Program-made: the position numbers and the translations under genes | Notes under the pieces: generated by a model | Database searches by the model: none | What the model saw: the letters and a program-made list of their open reading frames with translations, nothing else | Told to the model about the DNA's origin: nothing | Source of the DNA: Lutjanus erythropterus | Lineage: Eukaryota; Chordata; Actinopteri; Lutjaniformes; Lutjanidae | DNA length: 64,000 bases | Assembly: GCA_020091685.1 (NCBI GenBank) | Contig: CM034597.1 | Coordinates: 1,062,646-1,126,645 of the forward strand | Direction: 5' to 3' | Shown: positions 34,913 through 47,395 of the stretch, piece after piece | Layout: each line of letters begins with the position of its first letter | How positions within the stretch are numbered: position 1 is the first letter of the stretch

Positions 34913-35859
34913 ACATGTGTTTAAAGGAGCTCACTGCATCGAAACCAATGAAATATAAATAGAGAGTTATGAAAGTAAATGGTGAATATAAAATGAAAAT
35001 GTATATCGTAGCTCAGTAAAAGTACCACAAAATAGTATTCAAGTACAGTTTTCCATGGAAACGCACACAGACATACACAAACATGAATGCTGCAGGCTTC
35101 TTTGTATGCCTTCCATTCTCTACAAAGACAGAGTGTTGAGTATGGAAGCACAAAGGGGCTTCCTGCGGGCAAAGAGAAGAACAGAGCAAACCTCATCACT
35201 CCAACACAGAGCGCTGATGACTTTGTTTGAGAAAAGAGGTGCTTAGAGAAGCCTGCTAGCTTAGCCTCAGAATCTGACAACATATTATTGCACTGAGAGC
35301 AGCTTCCAGGCTAAATCAACCACTACTGTAAACTGCTTCAAATCAGTCATATGTGAAAGTGCAATTTGCTTTATTTTTTAATTCAATTGTATTTTTTTCA
35401 TGGGCATATTTATTCCTCAGAAGGGATTAACACACTCAAAGTTAAATGAAGCATTTAAAAGAAACACTTAATAAAAAAACTATTAAATACATGAAGTCAT
35501 GCTCTTGCTGCCCTTAGGCCAGGACAAATCATTAATGGTTCAGCAGCCACCAGCTAAGATTTGGTGCAGTCAACGGTGGGAATTTCTTTTTCCTTTAACT
35601 GACGTTATTGCAAGCAGCAATAGAGCTGGATATTGTTTAAAAAATTTACAATACTGTTACCAATAGCAGTACCCTTAAAGTGATACCAATACTTCATTCA
35701 GTACCTATTTTTCACAGTGCAGTTGCCCACCCTGATGCTTTTCCTATGTTTGATAGGCTGCTTTCCCATTTCCAGTTTTTCCTGAAATAATCCTGTATGC
35801 ATTCGTTTTATTAGACCCAAGTGTGTAGTATACTTGACTCCATATGTTTGCATATATGT
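34913..35859. other. Intronic DNA without recognised features
   Basis: A 120-codon minus-strand frame (34921-35283) has no family signature. Nothing else was seen. Confidence 0.4.
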
Positions 35860-35867
35860 ATTCATAT

Positions 35868-37050
35868 TAGTGGTGGTTAATCTATCTGATTTCCCGATCC
35901 AATTCGATTACGATTATTGAGGTCCCGATTCGATTACCAACCGATTTTCGATTATTAACGATTCTCGATTAGCGATTATTGATTTTCCATTTGACAACAG
36001 TAACCCACAAAGTTATTGCACCATTAAAAAAAACCAGTCAGTTGCTGAATTACTTAACTCTTTTATTGAGTAACAACTCAAAGCACTTCCTGGGTAGTGC
36101 AAAAAAGAAAAAAGTGGTGGGATTAGGGTTAAATTATTTTAAAAATGCACTTGTCTTTGATCTTTGTCTGTCTGTAATTATCACCATAGTTATGTAATGT
36201 AATAATAATGAAAATGGTAATAATATTAAAAACTTCAAACTTATACAGTGCTGTACTATGTATATACTATACATATATTAGATCATTATACACTGTACAG
36301 TATAATACAACTACGCTCTGTAGTTGGCTCAATGTCCGCTACAGCAGCACATCTGATTGGTTAGAAGTCATGATCAATCAGCAGACACACTGTGTCACAG
36401 ACGGGCGAGACAGAGCTGCACCGGTGAGCAGAGAGGAGCTGTAGAAGTTAAGACAACTGATATCACCAAAGTTTCAATGAACATCACAGTTTTATGATCT
36501 GTTTCTTTGGTGATAGCATAGTTACATCAGTGAAAAAAGTTATGGTCTGGATTTCATTCAAGGCGATGTGACGGCTTTTAAATCAGTCGCTCTTCACAGA
36601 GATGCGCTGCACACAGCAGCATCTGTCCTGTCTGTTCACTGCAGCTCTGCATTGATTTCTGGTATAATAACTTGTACAAAAGTAACAGTGACAGTAAAAC
36701 TATGATGCTCACATGTGGTCCGCGGATCACATGCATGCCGAACCGTGAGGCGATCTGTACGACACGGATCAACTGCGATCCGTTGCAGCCCTAGTTGGTT
36801 GCTCGTTGCTGGTTGTTTCTCGTCCATTTTACACACCTGCTCGCACGGCTCACTCGCTCTGGCCGCTGCATGCACTTGCGAATTGGAACTGGGTGTGCTT
36901 GCGTGACATTAAACTTCTGTTGACCGTGGGATAACATTTTTGCAAAATAAAAATGCAAAAAATAATAGATTTTTGAAAATGTAATAATCGATTCATACTG
37001 TCCATAACATAATCGCGATTAATTAATAATCGATTTTTTCACCACGCCTA
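35868..37050. mobile_element. hAT element A, 1,183 bp
   Basis: Perfect 8-bp duplication ATTCATAT at 35860-35867 and 37051-37058. The ends are TAGTGGTGGTTAAT and TTCACCACGCCTA, with many ATTCGATTA / AATCGATT words under them. The interior contains the shared core 36094-36794. Next to the core's right end, the complement of GTTGTTTCTCGTCCATTTTAC reads as an ATG-GAC-GAG start resembling the transposase start in element B. Confidence 0.9.
36094..36794. mobile_element. Shared core inside hAT element A
   Basis: Runs from GCAAAAAAGAAAAAAGTGG to GATCCGTTGCAGCCCTAG. The right edge is a TAGGG(C/G)TGCAACGGATC-type hAT end. The same sequence, inverted, is found at 50171-50822 and in part at 44128-44455. 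Confidence 0.75.
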
Positions 37051-37058
37051 ATTCATAT

Positions 37059-37946
37059 ATGTGAATGTTTTGGGCATCTTGGCAAAATGAACTGCCATCT
37101 TCATCAAATACACCACTCTACCTTAATACCACAGACCATTGGTAGCTGCTAGCTGTAGCTGCTATAGCTGGCCAATCACACATCGCACTAAGTCAAAGAA
37201 CTCTTGTAGTTGATTAGCTGTGAGCAAAACATACAATTTTCTCTAGATCTGAGCACAAAAGGATAGATTGCAGATATCCTTTGACTGGTACTGGGTTATT
37301 TCAGTTGATACATTAAAGGTATAGAGTCCTGATACCCAGCCAACCATGTCAACCCTTGTCTCTTTTGTTTGTATATTACTAAATTGTTTTTATAATTTTG
37401 TTATAGTAGCAAACATCATTCCTGCTAGATGATGTTGACAGTGTTTCTCTGAGACAAACATTTAGAAATCGTGCTGAATTTGCAAGGAGGTGGTTGTGGT
37501 TTGTGATGTGTGTACAAAGTGGAGGATACACTCCACACTCCTGAAAGAGATGAGCTTTGGTTAAGGTGAGAGACTATCATCATTTTGGTTTTGGCTATAA
37601 AAACCCTTTGTCTGTCTGACTTGAATCCTCACGCAGCTGTGACTCAAGGTGAGCACCAGTTGCTGTCAGCTGCATGCTCCAGCTGTGTTTATCGACTCCA
37701 GCTGTGATTGGCAGTGATAAAAACACGAGACCAGGGTGGAACATGCTAATTTTCACCCCTTTTGGCAGAGCAATGAAGGCTTGTTGCATCCATCATTAAT
37801 GTCTGTAACGATGTTGCCCCTTGTTTGTACACATGTACTGCTTGACTTGACTTGGTGCTTCAGCTCAGCATGGTAGAGTTTGCACCCACTTGATGGTGTA
37901 TATTAAACTCATACGCGCTTATTTTGACTCATCTGAAAGTACAAAC
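37059..37946. other. Intronic DNA without recognised features
   Basis: No gene or clear repeat boundary seen. Confidence 0.35.
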
Positions 37947-38275
37947 CTGAAGAAAATGATCACCTGAGAACTTTGTAGTCTCTTTGACTCACTGTTTTCT
38001 GTTCTGCTGTCACTATTTCCAAGCAGTAGTTGGAGACAGTTTTGAGAAACAAAACTTTGATAAAACTACCTGTCCACCACCAAATGGCAGATAGACAAAG
38101 TCAGATTCTAGCTGATTAACATAGTGGAGCATTTACCAGCTTAAAGACCCTCAGGAGTCGGTGGACCAAACCAGAACTAAAAGACTAGTAAAAGTTCAGT
38201 CCTTTAGGATTCATCAGATAAGATGAAAAACATAACATCAGATGAAATTTTATGTTGTTATGTGTCTTCTGGATA
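37947..38275. repeat. Dispersed repeat family R2, copy 1
   Basis: Shares GTTGGAGACAGTTTT(G/C)AGAAACAAA, ACATTTACCAGCT, CCCTCAGGAGT, and ATTCATCAGATAAGATG in the same order with 45910-46230. Function and class unknown. Confidence 0.65.
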
Positions 38276-38715
38276 TATAAAAATGGCAAATAAACATCCT
38301 ATAAATACACCTCCATTATTTTGTTAGCCAAAAACTTCATCATAAAGAAGCCAAATCAGGAAATGTTGGGTTTTCATCAGCAGTAACTTAAGAAAAACTG
38401 AAAGTGAACAGCAAACCAAGAGAGCAACTAAACTTCAAACCACAAAGGAGAGCTGAACAGACAGAGAATTTAAAAACACCCTTCTCTTTGCTCCTGCTGC
38501 ACAGACATGAGGGTTTCAGTGCATTATCAGAAAAACTCTGAAAGGGAAACTCTTCCAGCAACTGGAAAGAGTCAATTGCTTATTAGAGGTTTAGCTGCAT
38601 TTAAAAAAACTGCATATAGCTATAATGCATATAGCATACTAATTTTAGTGTAAAAACAGTATCAGTTTCCTCTTGGATCGCTTTGCATCTCCTTTCAGCC
38701 TATAGGTTGTCTAAG

Positions 38716-39133
38716 GCAGTGTTCCAAACATTTTTTCTTTACTGCCATTTCTGCATCAACTTATATTATCTTGACTGTGTTACTGAAAACATATACACGT
38801 TAAATATTTTATAAATGAGAAGTAAATACATGTAGTATGAGTTAAGAGGTCACCTCTCATCATCATCCTCTCATCAGGAAAACAATACAGGACATTTAAG
38901 TTTCCTAAATAAATGAGACAAAACATGCAGTCACGTAGAATTGACAGGCTCTTATTTTTTCCTTTCATTAGTAAAACAGTATACACCTTTTAACTGTTTT
39001 ACAAAGGTGTATTGCAGATATACATCTTAATCATTTGGAGAATTTTTTCTTCAGTCTTTTAATTTTGGCGACCCAAATAAAATCTCCTGTGACCCACCTG
39101 TGGATCATGACCCAGTCTTTGGGAAAGACTGCT
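38716..39133. mobile_element. hAT-like MITE
   Basis: GCAGTGTTCCAAACATTTTTTC at the left, and GACCCAGTCTTTGGGAAAGACTGCT at the right preceded by CACCTGTGGATCATGACCC, the usual end of the vertebrate 'CAGTGGTTCCCAAAC' hAT group. Confidence 0.6.
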
Positions 39134-39951
39134 CTGGGCCCACCACAGCTCTTTGCCCCTTCTGCAGTGAGCCATCGGCTCTGCTTCTGTCTTGTAGTAT
39201 TGAAAGTATTAAGGGGTGGCTTTTTCACCACATTTGAGCAGTTACATGCACTCACAAATGTTTCAGATTTCTTCATGTTTGTGGCTGTGTTAAATCTAAA
39301 TTTACCTTCCTTCCTGGCAGCCTTTCTGCAACTATAGATATCTCCAGTTTGTGATCAATTGTTTAACCTACAGAATCCTCGTCAGACAGTGTGCTTTAAA
39401 ATCTGCATGAGAAATGGATAAGGAGATGGGTATAATACAAGAGCAGTCTGCAGAGTCTATGCAGGAGTACATACATCTTCACTTGTAAGAGGCATGGCCT
39501 CATGTAAGTTTAAGCTGCTTCACTGACTGCATTTCTCTTAAGTTAAACTCACTAATGTAACAACATTAACACAGATTCCATCTGTGACTGCTTCACATCT
39601 ATCTGTGCATCCCTGGCTTTGGGATCACGAAACAAGCTGTGAAAAAGTGATCCTATGTAAGTCAGGTGCTCATTTGTTTTCTCTTTAAAAATAAACTCTA
39701 AATTAACATTGACTTGGGGAATCTAGGAAGCTAACTGATGCTGACAAGTTGATTTAAAGTTCATGTTTTGCATCTCTTCATTCTTTATAATCTAGGATTC
39801 GTGTCAGAATTGATATGCATGTACTTTTTGACTCCTGTTAAGGACTCAGTAGGAATTGTTCAGTTGGCCACATTTAAGCATCTATAAATAGTCGGTGTCA
39901 CAAATGTAATGTCTTTTCTGCCTGTTACACCTTCCTCTTTTGCTTCTGCAG

Positions 39952-40025
39952 TTACCCTGGAGCCTGACAAGCTAATCTCAGAATCATGTAAATTTAATTA
40001 CCAGACCTTGAAGAGGATCATAGAG
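39952..40025 (+). other. Exon-like block on the plus strand (antisense to the gene)
   Basis: Strong-looking acceptor (TTCCTCTTTTGCTTCTGCAG) and donor (GAG|GTATGT) bound 74 bases with one open frame reading TLEPDKLISESCKFNYQTLK then RIIE. No protein family recognised. Could be an exon of an antisense transcript, a repeat-derived exon, or chance. Confidence 0.25.
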
Positions 40026-40267
40026 GTATGTGCTGCTATGTACCAACAAGTAATGCTGCATTATACATAAGCAGTGGTGTTCTGGTAATCAGGACATTCT
40101 GTTAAAGTCAGGGCACATGATGGGTTCTGAATACTTAAAACAAACTATTTCATATAAGCACTCTGAACTTGAACTTGACCTGGCTGACAGAGCAGCTAAT
40201 ATTGCAGGTTTATCATATTGGTGTATATATTGGCCAGTGGTTAACAAGAAATGTCTGTATAGAAATA

Positions 40268-41135
40268 CAGCAATTGACCCTTCACTAAGTCCCACCTCCA
40301 AACAGCAACTGTTTGGCTTAGCAACCATAATTAGAGCTTCTCTACAGGGTGAAGTGGTGTGCAGGAGGCTCTGAAAATAGCGATACTCGATGTTTCATGA
40401 GTCTGGACGGTGTTTTTTGTCATCTCTCAAAAATGTGAAACACAAGAGCATATGTGTGTGAAAGGATTAAACTCTGTCTTCATCTGCTAGAACACATAAC
40501 ATGGCTGGCTAACTAACACTAGCTTATTAGCTGCAGTAACTTTACCTTCAGCCAAACTTGTTGGATACCTCTACATTTGTATTTGTTCTGTTGTGGTTTG
40601 AAGAGAAGGATGTGAGCTGATGCAGAATCAAAGTGGGTCGACATCGATGCATCTCACTCTGGTTTGCTCTCTCAGGTCTAAGCCAGGTAGGTTAGCCTTA
40701 TCATGACTGTCTTCTGTGATCGTGGTCTGGCTGGGTGACCCATCCTAAGGTCTGCTCATTCTTTTAGCATTAACGTTATATCATGTACATAGCTGTCAGG
40801 TAACTTTACATAAACACTGTCACAGGGTTCTTGTTTTAAACGTGTCAGATGGAAAGCATTAGCTTACATCAGCCAGCTGCACTTATGAAATCTGCATATG
40901 AGTCATTATTTTAGCCGACAAAATCCACCGTCATCAGCTAGAAATGAGAATCTGCTTTTATTTACTTGTCTAAGGAATCACAGAACTCATGTTTCAACAC
41001 TTACACCCAATTTTGATGTTAAATCTGCCACCATTATCACTGTAAACTGCATAAATGCTGTGCGAGAATAGAAAGTTTGGCAAGCTTAGCAACAGTAACT
41101 GAGGAGGGCGGTGCTTAGCAAAGGGTCAGTTGGGG
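40268..41135. mobile_element. MITE family R3, copy 1
   Basis: Inverted ends: AATTGACCCTTCACTAAGTCCC at 40271 and the complement of CTTAGCAAAGGGTCAGTT near 41115. The interior 40600-41070 matches 52870-53450. Confidence 0.65.
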
Positions 41136-41812
41136 CTATCATCTGCTGAGGTGAACAACACTCAAACATCTTTGCTATTGGTTGAGGCTGTGTGCAAGTA
41201 AATTTGTGCACATGTGACCACGGCATTGCATAATTACTCCACTGGAGAGCACTGACAAGTTGATTTTTCTGTTTTTTCTGTAAAATGTGTCATTGCTTTG
41301 CGTGTGTGAGATATGTGCGCGTGTGTATGAATGATCACTGGAATTATAACCACAGCTAATCCTAAATACTACCATTACTCAGCTTAATTTTTTGTGCGCA
41401 TGACTGTATGCTGCCCTGGTGATTCAGAATTCCTGAAAAAACTCAATATTTTTAAATGACTATTTATGCCTTTGTGTGTGTTTGGCCACAAGCATTATGT
41501 TTTCAGGTCTTACCACTTGTGAACATGACATCTCAACAGCACCACAACAGAATTTCTTCAGACTTGACACAAATGTTCCCTTGGACTCAAAGACGAACTG
41601 TGATGATCACAGTGGCCTCTTTAAACACATTTTTAGCCATAACACTAATTATGACAAAATTGCACACAAATGTCCAGTAGGATAAATTTATGAGGTGAAC
41701 ATATTTTCTATCCAAAAGGTCAAAGGTTAACTTTACTGTGACATGATAATGTTCAGCTCTCTATCAGTCCTCTGTCCTCTCTCTAAAAATAGTCTCTAAG
41801 TGAAGACAGCAT

Positions 41813-42492
41813 TAGAGTTGGCAATATGCTAAAATTTTCCAAGCGATCATCGCAGCCTATCCATTGGCAGTTGGTGATACCATCGTCCCCCACCCACTTT
41901 TTCCGACCTCTTGGGTCTCAGCTGGGAGATGTGCGCAAGTGGCAAATTCACTATGTTACGCATGTTGCGTACATTCACTACATCCAGTGGACAAAATAAA
42001 CTCACAAAGTGTCTACAAATTACATGTTTTCACACTTTCAATTTTAAACAGAGAAATACAACCATTCACCTCATGAATTCAAGCTTTCTTTACCAAACTA
42101 ATACAAGCTTAATTGGCTCGTTAACACCTCGGAAAACACACTTCATTTAAACTCGACAGAAAAACATGTAAAACTCACCAAACCGCATGTTAGTCTGTCC
42201 ACTCTTCCAACAATGACCAACTCAAAATAAATCTCTTTACTGTGTGAAAAGAGTTTAAAGTCTGACTCTGCAGGCTGTGTTCCTCTCACTCACTCAGCTC
42301 AGAGCACTCATGGTCAGCTGAGTGGTGTGAACTGCACCGCATGAGATCGCAGTGCAGAGAGGCTGTCACTGCAGACTATTACATTAGCAAAATAAAATGA
42401 CAAATATCGTCCCAAAAATCGGGCAAAAAAGCATCGGCAATGGATTCAGCCCATTGTCAACAGACGATACAGTCATCCAATCGCCCACCCTA
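41813..42492. mobile_element. Non-autonomous hAT element, 680 bp
   Basis: Perfect 8-bp duplication GACAGCAT at 41805-41812 and 42493-42500. The right end ...CAATCGCCCACCCTA and left end TAGAGTTGGCAAT are degenerate inverted repeats. Only a few bases from element B. Confidence 0.85.
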
Positions 42493-42716
42493 GACAGCAT
42501 GTTTCTACCTGGAAATTAGTAGGGTGGTGAATAAAATTGATTATTAATTAATCGTGATTATGTAATGGACAGTATGAATCGATTATGAAATTTTCAAAAT
42601 CTATTTTTTTTTTTGCATTATTTTATTTTGAAGTTGAACACGCGAGCGCGCCCAGTTCCAGTTCGCGCGCATGCAGCGCCAGAGTGAGTGAGCGTGCATT
42701 GAGCAGGTGTGTAAAT

Positions 42717-42896
42717 GGACGAGGAACAACCAACCAATCCACCCAGCTCCATCTGGGCTCAAAGCAAGCGTGTGGATTCATTTCGGTTTTCATGACAGGG
42801 CTCTAAATATGTCGCACGTGGAGTCGAAATTGCCACACTAAACTGAAGTACTGTGGCAATACGAGCAACTTGAGGGCTCACATTTCCCGCTTTCAT
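42717..42896 (+). pseudogene. hAT transposase N-terminal / BED zinc-finger remnant
   Basis: An ATG at 42715-42717 region starts MDEEQPTNPPSSIWAQS before a stop. After a frame break, 42846-42896 reads KYCGNTSNLRAHISRFH, the second half of a BED zinc finger (Cys-x-N-TSNL-x-x-H...H). It shows that element B derives from an autonomous hAT. Confidence 0.6.
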
Positions 42897-43373
42897 CTGG
42901 GGGTGGTGGCGGCGTTGGTGGTGGTGCCGAATGAGCGTGGACCCTCTCGCCAAAGGACCCCATTACCGCGCGCTCTCCTGTTAAAAGTCACAGCTCACCC
43001 ATTATTCTGATCGCTTCTTTTCTCTCTCCTTACAATCAATTTAAAGAGTAATCCAGCCAGATCAAATGAAAATGCATTAAAAAGGAATAAAATGACAGTT
43101 TTCTTAATGAATTGATATATTGATCTACATGATCCATAGTGAAAACATAGATAAGGAGATATCCTGTGTCATTTGAAATAAATATAAACTGCAGACTGAA
43201 ACTGTTCAAAAGATTTTAATAGTGTCATAATCAACTGGAAGTGATCGTCACCATCCACAGTATGAATTTGTTAAAGTGAGATTATCAGTTGGAAACAGTG
43301 TTAACTTTTGTAATTAAAAGGCCCAACCAAAGTTACCGTGGCCCACCCAAAATTAAAATCCTGGCGCCGTTGC

Positions 43374-43401
43374 CATCCATCCATCCATCCATCCATCCAT
43401 C
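43374..43401. repeat. (CATC)n microsatellite
   Basis: Seven tandem CATC units inside hAT element B. Confidence 0.9.
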
Positions 43402-44672
43402 TTCATTAATCAATTCACTCACCAAGTTCGCTCTTGTACAGCCATGTGGAGTATCTACAGTCTGACAGCCATGCTGGATCAAAGCCAGACTGACGGTGGT
43501 GACCCGTCTGCAGCTTTTACTGCGTGTTTCAGTGGGAGGGCTGGAACAGGTGTGTTTGGGTCTAGTCGTGGCGACGTTAACAGGGGCAGGAGATTGACGA
43601 GCGCTGTGGTCGGGGCTGGGAGAGATGCTCTCATTTTGGCTAACACTGGCCGCAGAGCTACCTCGCCACGTACGGTTTGTTTAAAAACGGCAATATTTTT
43701 GCGAACAGTTGGGGAACCTCTGGTCGTCCATTTACAATTTTTGTTTGTTTGTTGTTGTTTTTACCTTAACGGTCTGAAACTCTCTCCTCCGCTCTCTGAG
43801 TGTGGGTGGGTGTGTCTGTACTGGTTCATGGGTGTGTGAGAGAGGAGCGGGGGAGGGGAGGCCGCCCGTCACAGAGGAGAGGAGAAATGCATTGTAATGA
43901 ATGTAATGAAACGATAGCAACACATTAGACTCTGAAATCGCACAAAATTAGAGTTAGATTTTTATTTGATAAAAAGAACACATTATAGGCCCTTTTAAAA
44001 TATAAATTAAATAATGGAATTAAAAAAATCTACAACTTGAATTTCTGTGTGGGCGTCCCGGTGGCAGGACGGGGCATCTGTTGGGGAGGGCGCCCTGCCA
44101 AATACACTATAGGGAAACACTGGTGGGACATTGAGCCAGACTACAGAGCGTAGTTGTGTATTATACTGTACAGTGTATAATGATCTAATATATGTATAGT
44201 ATATACATAGTACAGCACTGTATAAGTTTGAAGTTTTTAATATTATTACCATTATCATTACTATTATCATTATTATTACATTACATACCTATGGTGATCA
44301 TTACAGACAGACAAAGATCAAAGACAAGTGCATTTTTAAAATAATTTAACCCTAATCCCACCACTTTTTCTTTTTGCTGATCCAAAAATGATCCGATCTG
44401 TGACTCAAAACCGTGATACGATCCGAACCATGAGTTTTTGATCCGTTGCACCCCTACTCAATAAAAGAGTTAAGTAATTCAGCAACTGACTGTTTTTTTA
44501 AAAGGTGCAATAACTTTGTGGTGTATTTTGTGTTACTGTTGTCAAATGTAAAATCACTAATCACTAATCGAGAATCGTTAATAATCAAAATCGTTGGTAA
44601 TCGAATTGGGACCTCAATAATTGTAATCAAATCGGATCGAAATCAGACAGATTAACCACCCCTAGAAATTAG

Positions 44673-45909
44673 TCACTAAAATCACTCATGTATAGTGAGA
44701 ACTTTAATTTTGCCAAAAGAATACACTTTAATACGATTCTTCAAAATTACAGTTCCATATTAAATTCCAGCAAAGTCATCACTTCAGACATTATATGAGT
44801 GTGGACAGACGGATGGATGTAAACTGTAACTTGACTGGTTGGTGGAGACAAACAACTGTGAGGCAGTGATTCTGTTTTTGATTTCTCAGTTTTCTCACTT
44901 CTTCTAAGCGGTCACTAGAGGCCACAAGTGATCAACAACTGCTTCAGTTTGAAATCTTTTTCAGCTAGAGACAACGCATGTAGGGGTCACTTTGATGATG
45001 GTAGAGCAATCTGGCACTGTACTAAGTTTACTCATCTAATTTAGTTTATTTATGCCATGTGTATATCATTATTGGATATTTTGATTATTATTGGCTCCTA
45101 AATATTGACATCAGTACATCAGACACCACTACACCGTCCAGTGAAACAGGTGCACGTGCATGATAGCAATACGGATTTGTGCAAAGTAGCTCTCTTTGTT
45201 GTTGAGAGGTTTATGACTCAAAACCTTTGCGAATGTGCATGAATATTCATTCTGTTTAGGTCGAGATAAATGAGCACGGAACAGACATATGATCAAACGG
45301 CAACAACCAGTTAAAGTGTCGCTCCTTCCAGAGATTTGTGGCCCATATTATCTGCTTTAGTGGCCCATTATGGCTGCCTAATATCACACTGTAAATCAGC
45401 AAGGTAATTTTCCACCAGTGACTGGGCAGGACAGGTACAGTAGCAATGCATTGCTACGAGTTGAGGGGGGAGAGAAGGATGACTATGGAGGCAAAGCAAG
45501 GACAAGATAAAGGGTTTCCTCTGCAGAATGACAATTAAAAAAGGATAAGGGCAAAAAACAGGCAAGCAGAAGGGGCTGGGCTGCCTTTAAACATTAAAAG
45601 GACCTAAGGTGGATGGAAGTGACCTGAGCTGACACCGGACTGGGACAGTGGAGGAGACCAACAAAGAAAGAAAAGGAAAAGAACTGATTCATTTAAAACA
45701 CATCCCAGTATGTTTCTTCCAAAACATTAGAACCTTTTCTTTTTTATGTTTTTCCGTCACTCAGTATATCTCCTGGGCTAAAATAAAGCTCTGGCATTAA
45801 ATTAACTAAAAAAAGACAGGGTCAGGAAGATACAGAGAAACCATGACAGGAAGTTAGCACTGAATGAATGAAAGGACTACATGCAGTTTCAAAGAAGTCA
45901 CTCATAGAA
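44673..45909. other. Intronic DNA without recognised features
   Basis: 44800-45110 has repeat-like texture (CTAGAGGCCACAAGTG) but no ends were found. No gene. Confidence 0.35.
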
Positions 45910-46235
45910 ATGAATCTGAAGGAAATAATCACCTGAAAGCTTTTTAGCCTCTTTCAATCCCTTGTGTTCCACTGTCACCAATTATTGTCCAGCAGCAGTT
46001 GGAGACAGTTTTCAGAAACAAAGCATTGATAATTGATTTGGTGGTGGACAGGTAAAGGCTCTAACTGGTGATCATAATGAGACATTTACCAGCTAAAAAG
46101 CCATATATTTCCCTCAGGAGTTGATGAAGACCAAAACACGAACTAAAAGGCTAGTAAAAGTACTAAACTTTTACTAATACTTCATCAGATTCATCAGATA
46201 AGATGGACAAAAACATGATATCAAATGAGTTAGAT
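45910..46235. repeat. Dispersed repeat family R2, copy 2
   Basis: Same orientation and block order as 37947-38275, about 8 kb away. Confidence 0.65.
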
Positions 46236-46574
46236 CCTTTTTGTTTCACCAGAAGCTTCTGATTTATCACTGTTACCAAACCTACCAAACTCCATTTAAA
46301 GAAATTTTATCATCCCAAAATATTCAGACTCAAAACTCCACAAAAATGTCTTGGCTCGTCTTCCCACTGTTCCAACTATCACCAACTCTGGTTTGCTTGA
46401 AATAAACCCCCTGACCTACCTCATTAGAAGTGAAAATATTGGGAGAGGAGCAGGAAGGAGATCTGACTTCAGAGAAGAAAGCAGTGAGGAGAAATGGCAT
46501 CTAGAGCCGGAATATTTTCTTGTGCTTGTAACACTTGGGTTTTATAGGGTAAAAACAGGTTTCACCAATGCTAC

Positions 46575-46640
46575 TAATTAAGGTTGTATTCCACTCAGGT
46601 CAAACAGTCAGGGTGCTCAACTGGACCAATTTCAAAAGTC
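46575..46640. repeat. Dispersed repeat family R4, fragment
   Basis: 'ACTAATTAAGG..GTATTCCACTCAGGTCAAACAGTCAGGG' recurs near 49855/51299-51345 (split by hAT C) and 63265-63335. Confidence 0.5.
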
Positions 46641-47010
46641 GTTGTCAGGCTGCACCACTCTAGAGGCGCCTCAGCACGTCCCAGAAGCAGCTCTCCGCTC
46701 TGCTCCATGGAGAATACACGCCAAGTCTATTTTTGATGGATACTGCATCAATCTGCTCAGAGCAGATGGGACAAGAAGTCAGGGACAGGAATGGCATAGA
46801 GAATCTGGTCAGTTTCCAAAATAAAAGACTTTCAATCATAAATACAGACAGAAAAGAACCGATTTAACTACATAGCCCACTTACCCATGATAGAAGCACA
46901 GAAATCAAGGAAAGTGACCAAATCGACAAAGTCTGAGCAACTTAGAATAATCAGGTGAGTAGAATGCTCTGCTTCTGAAATGCTGATAAATCAAAACTGC
47001 GTCTAAGTAG
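46641..47010. mobile_element. Decayed MITE family R5, truncated copy
   Basis: Matches 49150-49500 in order (CAGCACGTCCCAGAAGC, GGAGAATACACGCCAAGTC, AAAATAAAAGAC, AGAAGCACAGA), but CpG sites of the other copy are mostly TG or CA here. Confidence 0.7.
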
Positions 47011-47017
47011 AACTATA

Positions 47018-47255
47018 TCGTGGCCTGAAAAATTGAGCCCAAAAAGGCCCAAGCCCAACAAAATTCAGTCCAAACCCAACCCAACCCTGTCCCTCATTAG
47101 CATATTTCAGTCAGAACCCGATTACAGCTCCACATTTTTCTTAACAAATTTCTCTTTGTGCACCAAACAGCAGTAGTTGGTAGTGACAAGGACAGTACAT
47201 GGGGTATTTGAATTGGCAATGACAAAATTGGGGAGGAAAAATAAACTACTACTGG

Positions 47256-47289
<34 letters not shown>

Positions 47290-47395
47290 AACAATAATAA
47301 TGATACAGTCCAAACCTGAGGTAAACCCATGAAATATGTGAGAAATACAGCCCGACCCAAGTCAAACATGTCAGGTCCTGTTGGGTTTGGGATGC
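47018..47395. mobile_element. Degenerate 'GGCCCAAGCCC' hAT-like MITE with (AAT)n
   Basis: Left GTGGCCTGAAAAATTGAGCC and right AGCCCGACCCAAGTC...TTGGGTTTGGG words are typical of a fish MITE rich in 'cgggcc'. An (AAT/GAT)n stretch lies at 47256-47306, which creates a false Ile-rich frame on the minus strand. Confidence 0.45.

Larger units (their letters stand above)
42520..44664 (-). mobile_element. hAT element B, 2,145 bp, with transposase remnant
   Basis: Perfect 8-bp duplication GAAATTAG at 42512-42519 and 44665-44672. The ends TAGGGTGGTGAATAAAATTG and AGATTAACCACCCCTA make it an inverted relative of element A. It holds a BED-finger remnant (42846-42896), a (CATC)n tract (43374-43400), CpG-rich sequence, and part of the shared core ending at a TAGGGGTGCAACGGATC-type hAT end (44455). 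The centre 43320-44127 is another inserted sequence whose boundary CTATAGGGAAACACTGG resembles a hAT end. Confidence 0.85.

Noticed and set aside
43444..43839. 131-codon plus-strand frame in hAT element B
   Set aside because: CpG-rich composition keeps it open; no match to transposase motifs was seen and it lies in an inserted block.
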